A stretch of 64,000 bases of DNA from Sorghum bicolor. Its lineage: Eukaryota > Streptophyta > Magnoliopsida > Poales > Poaceae. The DNA lies in contig NC_012870.2 of the NCBI RefSeq assembly GCF_000003195.3, forward strand, positions 21,258,501 through 21,322,500. The letters are read 5' to 3'. Shown one piece after another: positions 12,201-23,759 of the stretch (position 1 is the stretch's first letter; every line of letters begins with the position of its first letter). The notes under the pieces were generated by a model that saw nothing but the letters and a program-made list of their open reading frames with translations, made no database searches and had not been told where the DNA came from. The position numbers were made by a program, and so were the translations under genes.

Positions 12201-12542
12201 ATGATGAAAGCGAAGCTTCTTACCAATGAGAAGCATAAGAACATTGGTGCCTTGAAGTCCTCAGGAGATGCACTGAAGCACAAGATCTCCGATCTGTCAG
12301 CAAAAAGAGAAGCCCTGTTGGCCGAGCTCAAGCAAGTGGAAGAAGCCTTGTCCCAGGCTCAACAAGAGGAAAACCAGCTGTCCGAGGCGATCAAGCTCCT
12401 CGAGCAAGAGCGAAATGTCCATGGTCGTAAAGCGCTGCTTCTGAAGAAGAAGTTGAAGCCGGTGGAAGGTTCTGCCGATGAAGTCATCAAAGAGATAGAA
12501 GCAGCCAACCAAATTTGTTTGCGCGCCATATCCACGATCTAG
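9285..12542 (+). pseudogene. Antisense plant-mobile-domain gene in element C, six exons, with nonsense mutations
   Basis: The inferred exons, all with GT-AG introns, are 9285-9311, 9430-10887, 10966-11166, 11248-11626, 11704-11792 and 11866-12542. Exon 2 encodes a plant mobile domain (PMD, the MAIN-like/aminotransferase-like family): SYFWSDTLNAFVFGHG, ADVVMLTGLDV, GGPWWFINMWLSLH. Exons 3-5 are Pro/Glu/Ser-rich linker (VATPPPPPVSP, then repeated PEEPQPE-like units). Exon 6 ends in a long coiled coil (about 12190-12540). In-frame stops at 9475 (TAG), 9616 (TGA) and 12156 (TAG) break it. An internal start at 9631 leaves a 427-codon ORF. PMD genes occur both as host genes and as extra ORFs in Tat elements; their role in the element is not established. 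Its 3' end is tail-to-tail with pol. Confidence 0.8.
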
Positions 12543-12718
12543 GCGCTGCTAAACATGTGAGCTCTTCATCGGCAACATACTTGCCCCTTTCTGCTTTCCA
12601 ATCTTCCTATCATTTGGTCTAGCCGATAGGACTGTTATCGGCATCTTTTTAAAACACTAAGTCCGGACCCAGACACATTTTGATCCAGCCGATAGGATTG
12701 TTATCGGCACTTAAACTT

Positions 12719-15700
12719 TTATGCATCAACCCATATGCTTGGGTAATACTTCTTTAGATATTTGTCATTTAATGCTTTGGGAAATTCGACTCCTTCGAGG
12801 GTTTCTAGGATATAGGCATTACCAGGAGCCGATCGACCTATCCGATAGGGACCCTCCCAATTAGGAGATCATTTGCCCAATTTTGAACTTTTAGTCCCGA
12901 TCGGTAAGATTAATTTCCACACTAAGTCTCCATCGGCAAACTCCTTAGCCTTTACTTTCTTATCATACCATCTGGCAACTCTCTTCTTATTCTCTTCTAT
13001 ACTCATTAAGGCCTTTAGCCGATGCCCTGCTAGATCATCTAACTCATCTGTCATTAAAGTAGCATAATCATCGGCAGCCAGTTGATCTTGAAAAGATAGT
13101 CGCCTAGATCCAGTCTTAATTTCCCAAGTCAACACTGCATCATGCCCATATACCAACTGATAAGGTGAAACCTTAGTCGATCCATGACAAGCCATTCGGT
13201 ATGACCACAAAGCCTCATTTAACAACGTGTGCCACCTCCTAGGATTTTCTTCAATCTTTCGCTTGATGAGCTTGATAATTCCTTTGTTAGACACCTCGGC
13301 CTGCCCATTAGCTTGAGCATAATAAGGAGAAGAGTTTAACACCTTAATTCCCATACCGATTGCGAATTCATCAAACTCCCCTGATGTGAACATAGTACCC
13401 TGATCGGTAGTAATTGTTTGAGGAATTCCAAATCGGTAGATAATGTGCTCTCTCACAAAATCAATCATATTGGCCGATGTAACCTTCTTTAAAGGAATAG
13501 CTTCAACCCACTTGGTGAAATAATCGGTGGCAACCAAGATAAACTTATGCCCCTTGCTGGATGGTGGATAAATCTGGCCGATTAAGTCGATAGCCCATCC
13601 CTGGAACGGCCAAGGTTTGATAATAGGATTCATGGCCGATGCGGGTGCCCTTTGAACATTGCCAAATTTCTGACAGCCTTGACACCCTTTGAAATACTTA
13701 AAGCAATCCTCAAGTATAGTCGGCCAATAATACCCATTTCTTCTAATCATCCACTTCATCTTAAAAGCCGACTGATGTGCTCCACATACTCCCTCATGGA
13801 TCTCTCCCATCAAATTCTTGGCCTCATCACCACCTAAGCACTTGAGAAGAATCCCATCAATAGTTCGGTAATACAATTCATCTTCGAGGAGCACATACTT
13901 GGTGGCTTGAAACCGAATTCGTCTCTCAACTTTCTTGGATGGATCCTTCAAATAACCAATGATTTCTTTTCTCCAATCATCAGCACCGATTGCCGATATT
14001 GTATTAATCATAGGTTGATATCCCGAGGCATGCTGAGCCAACCGATTGGCCTCTTCATTATGCAACCGAGGAACATGCTCTAACCGGAAATCCTTGAATT
14101 CCTTTAATAGTTGCATACTCCTTTCATGATAAGTTATCAGGACTTCACTTCGGCATTCATAGCTTCCAGTCAATTCATTTATAACTAACATAGAATCTCC
14201 GAAGACCACAACAACATCAGCATGAACTTCCCTCAGCAATTCCAAACCCTTTATCAAAGCTTGATACTCAGCTTGATTATTTGTGGTCGTGGCAACAATC
14301 GGCAAGGAAAACTCATACTTCCTCCCTCGAGGGGAAATTAACACTATGCTGATTTCTACCCCCCGGTCACATGTGGATCCATCAAAGAAGAGCGTCCAAG
14401 GTACAATTTCCAAAGCCTCCACTGCACCGCAATGTTGAGTTACAAAATCGGCCATAATCTGTCCCTTAATTGCCTTAGTCGATTCATAACGCAGATCGAA
14501 CTCCGACAACGCCAAAATCCACTTACCGATCCTGCCACTCATGATCGGCATAGACAGCATGTATCGGACCACATCATCTTTGCAGATAACCGTGCATTCG
14601 GCCGATAGCAAATAATGCCTTAACTTAATACAGGAGAAGTACAAGCATAAGCAAAGTTTCTCAATAGCCGAATACCTAGTCTCAGCATCAATCAACCTCC
14701 TGCTTAAATAGTAAATCACACGTTCTTTCCCTTCAAACTCTTGAATTAAAGCCAAACCGATAACCAATCCATCGGTAGACAAATACAGTCTGAAGGGCTT
14801 CCCTTGCTGAGGTGGAATCAGAACTAGAGGATTCACCAGATAATTCTTGATTTCATCCAAAGCCAACTGTTGTTCCTTTCCCCAAACAAACTCTTGATCG
14901 GCCTTCAACTTGAGCAAAGGACTAAAAGCACGAATTTTACCAGACAAGTTAGATACAAATCTCCTGATAAAATTTACCTTGCCGATCAAGGACTGGAGTT
15001 CAATTTTGTTGGTAGGAGCAGCTATTTTGTTGATGGCATCAATGGATCTTCGACTAATTTCAATTCCTCTTTGATGCACCATAAAACCAAGAAATTGTCC
15101 TGCTGACACACCGAATGCACACTTATTGGGATTCATTTTCAACCCATGCTTCCTTGTACATTCCAATACCTTTCTCAAATCGGCAAGGTGTTTTGTAAAG
15201 TCTCTAGACTTAACCACCACATCATCAATATAAATCTCCACCAGCTTACTGATGAACTCATGAAATATGAAATTCATGGCCCTCTGATAAGTAGCACCAG
15301 CATTCTTCAAACCAAAAGTCATGACTATCCATTCAAACAACCCAACATGACCAGGACATCTAAATGCTGTTTTTGGAATATCTTCTTCAGCCATGAATAT
15401 TTGATTGTATCCTGCATTGTCGTCCATAAAGCTGATGATCCGATGCCCAGCCGCAGCATCAACTAGCAGATCGGCAACTGGCATTGGGTAACCATCCATC
15501 GGTGTAGCTTTATTAAGATTCCTGAAATCAATGCAGATCCGAAGCTTCCCATTTTTCCATTCGGCATACCGACACTGCCAAATAAATTTAGCTTCAATCA
15601 GTTTGGTTATTTCGGCTTTAATATCAGGAAGAATATTAGGGTTACATCGGCGAGCTGGCTGCTGATGTGGCCGAAATCCAGACTTGATAGGCAACCGATG

Positions 15701-15924
15701 TTCAACAATCGATCGGTCCAAACCAGGCATCTCGGATAATCCCAAGCAAAGCAATCTTTATATTCCTTCAACAAATCGGTTAATTGCTGCTTACACTCTG
15801 AATTTAACTTAGCACTAATAAAAGTAGGTCTAGGCCTATCACCATTACCTATGTCTACTTCTACTAGATCATCGACCGATGTGAATCCCTGGCCTAACTT
15901 TCCATCATCGGCGAACCTATCCAT
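12719..15924 (-). pseudogene. Element C pol: RT, two RNase H domains, integrase
   Basis: The main frame is 15754 to 12869 (961 codons). RT has CIDFRNLNKAT and the catalytic YIDDVVV (about residue 175). A first RNase H follows (about 320-440), then a second, archaeal-type one (WTLFFDGSTC, NNQAEYQAL, about 480-600). Integrase shows the CQGCQKFG zinc finger, IDLIGQ, TTDQGT and NGQAEVSNKG, so the DDE residues are intact. The TGA at 12869 sits where Trp is expected. The frame then reads on through PNWEGPYRIGR and LKKYYPS to a TAA at 12719. Upstream, 15924-15607 carries the protease-RT linker in another frame, so a frameshift lies near 15.74 kb. Confidence 0.88.
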
Positions 15925-18900
15925 TAAAACTCTTCGTCAGAACCGACTGCTTGGACCGGTGGAATTTCATAATCGGCAACCTTGAGAAAATCCTTTTCCC
16001 AAACTTTTCCTGAAATACACCTAGTTCTTTCATAGGTATCGGCCTCTGCCGATGTGACGACGTAAGAAGAATCTCCTGGGACAATCTCAATCTTGTCACC
16101 TACCCACTGGACCAAGCACTGGTGCATTGTAGACGGGATGCAACAATTGGCATGAATCCAATCTCTTCCCAACAGCAAGTTATATGCACCCTTTCCACTG
16201 ATCACAAAGAAGGTTGTCGGCAAGGTTTTGCTGCCGATGGTCAACTCAACGTATATTGCTCCCTTGACCGGAGACACGTTTTCTTCAAAGTCTTTAAGCA
16301 TCATATCGGTCTTGGTCAAATCCTGATCTCCTCTCCCAAGCTTCCGATATACTGCATACTGCATGATATTGATAGCCGCTCTACCATAAACTAAAATCTT
16401 GGTCATCGGCTGACCGTCAACTCTTCTCTTGACAAACAAAGCCTTAAGATGTTGCCTTTCACCGTCGGCAGGCTTTTCAAAGATGGCTGTCATTGGATCC
16501 AGAGCCAACTGAGCTATCTGGTCGGAGAACTCCAACTCATCATCACTGGATGGCGCAAGGAACTCCATCGGTAACATAAATACCATATTGACATCTGCCG
16601 ATGGCCCTTTCCCCTTAGGATCTGCTTGTTGATGATCCCTAGACTGGCCAGAGTTCTCACCCTTGCTTAACTCTTCTCGCCTTTCGCACTGCAGCCTTCT
16701 CTTTTGTGTCCTGGTCAACCCATCTGGACACCATGGAGGGAGTTGCTGCTGCCTTACCGATGGGCGATGATATTCTCTTGACTCCATCCGATAAGTATTG
16801 GCATCCCTGCAGAAGATGAACTCATCGGGAACCCGTGCATTAGCCATCTCTTCAAGTTCTTCCTGGTTACTGGGAAAATACCCAACACGATCGCTGAGCC
16901 TGTCGTGCACACTGAGCCTGCCTCCCAGCCGATCATGAACGGACGCTCTCCCCCTAATCGGCCCATTAAATCGCCGATTATCCTCGCGATAGCGCCTATA
17001 GGATCTGTCGTACCGATCATAACCGTTGCACTCAGGACAATCTCTGACAGTAGGAAGCTTGATATTCTCCTCCCAACAATGTATGAAGAATGGACAATTC
17101 CAGTGATCCCTATGCCGATTCCACTCTTGTCGGCGTCTTTCTTCTTCCCGACAATAATCTTCCTGCTGGCGCCGATACCGATCCTCACGTTGCTGCCAAG
17201 TTTCCCGAGGCCTTCTGTGAGTTATCACGATACCAGATCGGGGAGGCCTTCCTGAATTATTTCCCTCCTGGATCAGACCTTTTCCTTTCGCATCGGCAGT
17301 AGTGATCTGATGCTGAGGATCCATCGATGCAATTCTTTCAGCTGCTTCCGATGTTAAGACCTTGGCCTTTTCCTTAGCATCCAGCATGTTTATTGGGAAA
17401 GAATGTTGAGCAATCTTCATCGGCTTCTGAGCTTTGGAGCTGTCAAATTTGATCCTCCCAGATTCTATAGCCGATTGGAGCTGTTGTCTAAAAACTTTGC
17501 ACTGATTGGTGCTGTGAGAAGTTGCATTGTGCCATTTAAAATATTTCATCTTCTTCAACTCCTCAGCCGATGGGATTACATGATTTGGTGATAATTTGAT
17601 CTGACCTTCCTGAAGTAGAAAGTCAAATATCCTATCGGCCTTAGTGATGTCAAATGCGAACTTTTCTGGTTCCTTGTGCCCGAAAGGACAAGACATCGGC
17701 TTCTTATTTTTCACCCATTCTGCCAAGCCGATGACTGGTTCCTCATCAGAATCTGAGCTTGTTGCTTCATTAACAAACGATACCTTTTTGTTCTATGCTC
17801 TCTTGGGCTCAAAAGGCTTGATATCTTGATCAGAAATTCTCTGCACCAAATGACTTAAGCTTTCAAACTCTTGAGATGCATACTTATCCCTGATATGTGG
17901 CAATAAACCCTGGAAAGCCAAATCGGCTAACTGCCAATCATCCAGAACCAGGCTATAGCATTTGTTCTTGACTTCTCGTATCCTCTGCACAAAACTTTCA
18001 ACCGATTCGTCATTGCGTTGCTTTAATTTAACCAAATCGGTGATCTTCTTCTCATGGACCCTAGAAAAGAAGTATTTGTGGAATTGTTTTTCCAAATCGG
18101 CCCAAGTAACCACTGAGTTGGGAGGTAATGATATAAACCAAGTGAAAGCCGATCCAGACAACGAGGACGAGAATAAGCGAACCCTTAGTTCATCCCTATT
18201 AGCAGCTTCCCCGCATTGGATGATAAACCTGTTGACGTGCTCCATGGTTGACGTGTCATCCTTTCTAGAAAACTTGGTAAAATCCGGCACTTTGCACCGA
18301 TTTGGAAGCGGGATTAAATCATATACAGGAGGATACGGTGTTCGATAAGAGTAAGTGTTGACTTTGGGCTTTATCCCAAATTGGTCTCTCATTACTTCAG
18401 CAATCTTATCGGCCCAATAAGCATCGGCATCTTGCCGATGAGGCGGTTGCGGATCTGGCATCTGCTGGTAAGTTTCCACGTGTTTGTGTGGTGTACGATC
18501 TGCATGGAACATCGGGTTAATCATTTGTCCACCCATCTGCTGACCGCCAACCTGTTGTCCTCCGATCTGCTATCCGCCGATCTGCTGCCCGCCGATCTGC
18601 TGTCCGAGATTCATCGGCTGATTGGGCAACCCTTGGTTCTGGAATCCGAGATAGATCTGGCCATGTTGAAACCCTGTAGTCTGATGATTCTGTTGGGGCA
18701 TTTGTGGAAAAATTTATTGTCCAAGCCATCCACTATTAGCATTCATCGGCATAGGCCCTGGCTGAGTCATAAGCCTCTGTTGCATAAGCATTGAGTCTGC
18801 CGATGCGTTAGGCATCTGGAACGTTGGAGCTTGAGAATTCCCAATGTAAGGTCTTGCAGTGGTGGTTGTAGTATACTGGGGACTCTGATTCATCGGCATA

Positions 18901-19553
18901 TTTGGGGGTGCCGATGCCATAGGAGCCTTGCCTCTCATATCAGTTGCCTGAGATGTGCCAGGTGTCTTCAAGTATTCCGGGGGCATACCAAAACCCCACC
19001 AGTTAGGAGGAGGGACTGGTCCTGACATCGCTGATGCTAATAGATCTGTAGTGAGCTTAATCTGCTCATTTGAAGTCGGTGGATTAGTTGTCATCGGCGT
19101 AGATTGTGCATTAGTGACTCCCAACGTGCTTGGAGGAACGGTAGTCTGTGTACCCGCAGCGGCTGTAGCAGTCGATGGAGCTGTGACCACCAGCGATCCT
19201 GGCTGATGATGAGAGGGGCCCACATAATCTGGTGGCAATTGTCCTTCCTTGAAAGTTCTAGCCACGGCATTGAAAACCGTATTAGACAGCACACCAGCTT
19301 GGTTGATCAAGGCACGGTTGATAGCACTATCGACCATCTCTTGAAGTTTACCAGGATTGGCTTCAAAAGTAACCTGCCGAGGCATCGGCAGCGCATCCTT
19401 CTGGATCACTTCGCCGCTCCTGTTCATGCTGAAGGACCTCAGGCATTGCTGCTTGTAATCCTCCATGGCTTTAGCAATAGCTTGCTTCTGCTCATCCTTG
19501 AGGTTGGCCTCCGTCACGGGGATGACGTTTTCTTGATCAAACTCAGTAGTCGA
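15924..19553 (-). pseudogene. Element C gag and protease, with in-frame stops
   Basis: The likely start is MSTTEFDQEN at about 19553; the longer frame to 19634 runs into the LTR. The frame is open to a TAA near 18714. It then resumes in the same frame through repeated QQIGGQQ-like units with a TAG near 18570, and 18536-17793 holds the Retrotrans_gag core (FHKYFFSRV, DLVKLKQRNDESVESFVQRI). A TAG at 17793 is followed by 17726-15924: a Cys/His block (CPECNGYDRYDR), arginine-rich repeats and a retropepsin. The retropepsin has lost its catalytic Asp (ILVYGRAAINIM where LVDGGAAIN is usual) but keeps LLLGRDWI. At least three stops lie in an otherwise open frame. Confidence 0.85.
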
Positions 19554-19582
19554 CATATTGATCTTGATCTTGAATCTGGTCC

Positions 19583-19603
19583 CACTGGGCGTGCCAAAAG
19601 ATG
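19583..19603 (-). other. Primer-binding-site region of element C
   Basis: On the minus strand, TTTTGGCACGCCCAGTGGG directly follows the 5' LTR (19604-20311) after a 3-4 base spacer. It has the TGG start of a PBS. I do not assign the tRNA. Confidence 0.6.
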
Positions 19604-20311
19604 TGTTGATGCAAAAGCTGATCTGCAAACACAAAGGGCTAATACCCGATTTAAACGTTAAGGCGTGCCAGCCGATTTGACCTTACTATCGGCAAAGGTG
19701 ATAACTCGAATACTTTGGTCCCGACAACAGCGATGCGCCCGGATGCCACGGCCAAGATGTATTCACGCGGAACTCGAGAATACGCCGAGCTTAAGTCGAC
19801 GAACTCCTAAGAACTCGTAATGAAAAGGAAAATATGACGAAGTCGTCGAAAAAGTAAATGCTAGAATATGAATAGAAACTTGTGTTTGATTGACAGATAG
19901 ATGTCTCGATTACAAGGCCCTAGGGTCTACATTTATACCCTGCTCAAAGAGCTACAACCAAACACGACTAGAATTCGAATTCCAAATTTAAACAGAATCC
20001 GTGTACAAAATGATTTAAATAACTAAGGAAAACATAAAACTATCCTGCCGCGACAAGCTAGGACACCACCATGGACCAATTGGCAACCTCCAAATCTTCC
20101 TTCCACGTCATCGGCAGACTCCCCATCGGCAACGATCAATACTGGCCATCGGCATAAACACATCACCACCTATGGACTCAGCCACATCTAGCTGTCTCCT
20201 CATCGGCAACCACCCTTATCGGCAACTTTCCTGCAGACCAATCACTACTGCCTTTTCTTGCCGATCCACACTCTACCGATCCTGGGTACGTGTCCAAAAA
20301 CGGTGCCAACA
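19604..20311 (-). repeat. Element C LTR, right copy (5' LTR of the minus-strand element)
   Basis: This LTR is 708 bp, the same length as the left copy, with about 14 differences by eye and no indels. It ends CCAACA and is followed by the TSD GTGGC. Confidence 0.93.
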
Positions 20312-20316
20312 GTGGC

Positions 20317-20925
20317 CAAGCAAAGACTTCCAACAAGCAAATCAAGAACATTCTTCAGAAGACAGTAAATGAAATGGGAACGGCATGGAAAGACAAGTTA
20401 CCCGATGCACTCTGGGCATACCGGACAGCATACCAGACCCTAATTGGAATGTCCCCATACCAATTGGTGTACGGGAAGACTTGCCACCTACCTGTTGAAC
20501 TAGAGTTCGAAGCACACTGGGCCATAAGAAGATGGAATATGGACCTAGATGTCACTGAAGATCATAGAAGAATGCAACTATCAGAATTGGAAGAATGGCG
20601 AGAGAAAGCATATCACAATTCGAAGATCTATAAAGAAAGAGTCAAAAGGTGGCATGACAAGAGGATCAAGAAGGAGTTCACACCCGGAGATAAGGTATTA
20701 CTTTTTAATTCCAGGGTGAAGCTTTTCGGGCATGGAAAACTCTGGAGTAAATGGGAAGGACCATTCAAGGTAATCAATTCATCATCCCACGGAGCTATCA
20801 CACTTCAAAATGATGAAGGTACATTATTCAAGGTAAATGGTCAACGTCTTAAATTATTTTTAGAGCCCAATAAAGAATTAGAAGAAATAGACGTAATCCA
20901 CTTTTACCTTCCCATGGAGAATTAG
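20317..20925 (+). pseudogene. Element B integrase C-terminal part (resumes after element C)
   Basis: The element B frame resumes with [11 protein letters not shown] and runs open to a stop at 20923-20925. The segment holds the end of the integrase core ([22 protein letters not shown]) and the C-terminal DNA-binding region ([25 protein letters not shown]). The third catalytic residue, Glu in the family motif GQAE, is Lys here (GQAK), so even an uninterrupted copy would be predicted inactive. It ends FYLPMEN. Confidence 0.9.
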
Positions 20926-21207
20926 AGCCCGACCTCTTTAATCTGACATTTTAGGGTCATACATATATTTTCCTAATAAGTTTTGCATCTAGAAACACGC
21001 TCGAGGAAGTAGGCCCACAGAGGGGCCAGACACAGGGCAGGCGCCCTAATCAAGTGGGCGGGCGCCCAGCTCCTGCCCCCTCTCGGTCCCGATTTCCTCC
21101 GTTATGGAAAACACAGTTATGGTAATCCGAATAATCCCTCAGATGGAAAGTTTCGCACGCACGTCGACGGGAGAAACCCAAACAACCCCTAGAGGCACTT
21201 TTTGACC

Positions 21208-21218
21208 CCTATATAAAC
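21208..21218 (+). promoter_or_regulatory. Internal TATA box before the extra 3' ORF of element B
   Basis: CCTATATAAACAG followed by ACCCC lies 90 bp upstream of the ATG at 21307. It resembles the LTR promoter core (CTATATAAGCAGACCCC) of the same element, which suggests a separate promoter for the 3' ORF. Confidence 0.5.
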
Positions 21219-21306
21219 AGACCCCTGACGTCAGTTTTCAAACACCAATCCACCCAAGCCTTCTCATCTTCTTCAATTAGAGCTTGTTTAGTCCCTCACT
21301 TCTCCA

Positions 21307-21935
21307 ATGGCCAACAAGTTCCACGATGATTGGGAAGTCGTCCCCTTCAACCTCAACATGAAGCCGGAGGAAGACCCCGACGCCCGTGCTCTCGTCCCAG
21401 CCAACACATAGCGACAGCTAGAAGCCATGCCATTACGCCAGCGCAGCTCCCCCAATCTTACCATGCTCAACCAGTTCTCACCGCACCGCCACAACCCCTA
21501 CTTCTCAAGGGATCATCATCCAAGAAGGAGACCACTATCAAGGTTCCAGCCGGCACGAGGATCCTTCCACCTAGACCCAAGGAGAGGGTCGTTGGAGTCA
21601 AGACCAACCGGAGCGGCGAGATCAGCAGCATTCGCTATACTATGGAGGAAGAGAGACCTTACTTTGAAGGGATTAGAGCAGCCAAAGTCCGTTTCATCCC
21701 TCCAAAGGCAGCCCCGAAGCACGCTCTCAATGCTTTCGAGAAACCTCCTAAGCGTCGCAAGACTATAGTGGATATTGATGAGGACGTTTGCAGGCTAGAC
21801 AGAGTCATCATAGACCTCCAGTCCTCGGTTAACTCCATCACTAGGCAGCTCTCTAACCACAACACTGTGATACTAGGCCTTAGGCATGATCTTGCTAGTG
21901 CCAATAAGAAGATCAAGGAGTTAGAGCGCCGCTAA
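21307..21935 (+). pseudogene. Extra ORF downstream of pol in element B
   Basis: The ATG at 21307 (MANKFHDDWEVVPF) runs to a TAG at 21409. A second frame, open to 21935, carries the conserved-looking rest: KVPAGTRILPPRPKERVVG, a basic patch (KPPKRRKT), and a C-terminal coiled coil of about 50 residues (LDRVIIDLQSSVNSI to IKELERR). A frameshift between about 21360 and 21410 links the two. It lies where Athila-lineage elements have their env-like ORF, but I see no signal peptide or transmembrane segment, so no function is assigned. Confidence 0.6.
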
Positions 21936-23230
21936 GTTATCTAGATTAGATTTTGAGGCAATGCATCTTAGTTATCTATCTTTAATTTCGGTTTAGATTT
22001 ACTATTATCATCAGTTTGCTACTAGTCATTTGTAATAAATGCCTCAAGATTAATAAAGAGTATTATTACTATTATTATTATGTCTTGTGTGTCTCTACTT
22101 TATTTTTGTGCAAGAAAGCAGAAAACAAGTATGGGGGAGATCCCTCGACACGCCAAACACACTTCAACTACACCACTCCACGATTCAGGTACACACTCTG
22201 CACACTTTACTATTACACATACATATATCTTGGATTATGCAGAATATTATTTCCGACATGATAAATTAAAAAGATTAAAATGCTTCTAATCATGATCAAT
22301 CTCACTCTGTGATATTTCCTGAAAACTTACAAAATCATTCTAAAACCCTGTGTTACTTAAGTCATTATGGAATGATAGAGTGTGAGTACCTTATTCTTGA
22401 TATCATTGTTGCTTGGAGAATTTATTTCAAAATCTTCAAAAAATTCTAGCTACCATCCTCAGTGTTTTATATGCCTGATAAACCTGAAAATATTAACATG
22501 AATATTAGAAAAGCTATCTGCTCTGTATTGAGTTTGTTCAAAATGAGTTAGACCCTTGTTGAGAGATTTATCAAGCTCCTAAGATCAAGACATTTATTCA
22601 GAAAGATTCACTCTTCTGAAGTATTATTGCATTAGAGGCATGGGCTATGCAAAAATATGAATAATTCGAGGAAATAAAAAGGAGCAAGTGCTCAACAACC
22701 TCGCAGAGAAAAAATGGACAAGTGTCCGGCAGTAAAATTAGGGGTACCTCGGTATCCACTTAAAAAAGAGAAAAGAAAGAAAATGATAGCCCATGGTCCT
22801 TCTAATAAGCAATATGCTAGCAAGAGTTGACAAGTTTTTAATTTTCAAAGTCTTTGATCTAAGAGTATGACATTCCCCTCCTCGGATCCTGTTTTGATCA
22901 GGCAATAAATGCAAAGTAAATATGCTTGAGAATTCTTTGCTTATTAAAACAGCCTCAGTGAGATATACAAAAGATAATGAGTGACCTGAGAGAACCTATG
23001 AGGATAAAGGTATGCAACATTTCTTTTCAAAAACATACAAAAACTCCAATTGACAGGATTGAGAAGAAAGGATCTCTACTCTTAACCATATATGTCCCTG
23101 ACTACAGTACACAGTGGATTTTAAACACCCTGCAGGTATGAAGAGAGTGCTTTATAATGTTTTAACCCCAGATATTTTTCTTAACCATCCTTTTCTCGAG
23201 GACGACTAAAAGCCTAAGTATGGGGGTATT
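21936..23230 (+). other. 3' non-coding region of element B with two hairpins and polypurine tracts
   Basis: No gene is seen here. It holds an internal purine tract (AAGTATGGGGGAGA at about 22128), the small palindromes GAGCAAGTGCTC (22682-22693) and GGACAAGTGTCC (22716-22727), and the terminal polypurine tract AAGTATGGGGG just before the LTR. The same palindromes occur in element A. Confidence 0.7.
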
Positions 23231-23759
23231 TGTTGACGGTTCTTAAGTATCAATTTTAATTATCAAATAAACAAGAGAAAGGACCATTATGCAAACAACA
23301 CCAAGAATTAGGATTTGATCTGACAGAATTCTACAAGTTTTGTTGTTTATCTGTTTCTATAGGGCGTTATCAGGAAATAAGGAAGAAAGGCCCACATGTC
23401 GGGATTACATAGAGATATCAATGCACCGCGCAATTTTCTACCATCTAGAAGACTCCAGAAGCCACAAGAACGAAGCGGAGGCCGAACGGGGCCTGGCCCA
23501 GGGCGCCCGCCCTGAGGACCAGGGCGCCTGCCCCCTGCTAGACTCCAATCAGGACTCTCTTCGTAGACCACGCTCCACCGACCTAAAGGATCAAGGATAA
23601 CTATCCAATCAATGTCGGTTTGATCCAACGGCTCACGTTCACTTGAGGGGACTATAAAACCAGACCCCCTAGCCCCTGGAGGAGACAAGTTCATCATAGA
23701 GTTGAGAGGAGCCCTCGAAGGAATCCCTCTCCTCTAAATAAAATTTCTTTTGGCGTAGC
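23231..23759 (+). repeat. Right (3') LTR of element B, first part
   Basis: This part starts TGTTGACGG after the polypurine tract and carries a TATA-like ACTATAAAAC at about 23651. It ends at GGCGTAGC, where element A is inserted. It contains GGGCGCCCGCC-type repeats not found in the left LTR. Confidence 0.9.

Larger units (their letters stand above)
7917..20311 (-). mobile_element. Element C: Tat-lineage Ty3/gypsy element with antisense gene
   Basis: This is a 12,395-bp element inside the integrase of element B, with perfect TSDs GTGGC (7912-7916 and 20312-20316). Both LTRs are 708 bp. Gag-pol is on the minus strand (19.55 kb down to 12.72 kb). A multi-exon gene with a plant mobile domain lies on the plus strand between pol and the other LTR. 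The Tat lineage is inferred from a second RNase H domain after the first and from the presence of an additional antisense ORF, a known habit of Tat elements. By eye the LTRs differ at about 14 sites (about 2%, mostly transitions), so the insertion is young, yet gag and pol contain stops. Confidence 0.93.
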
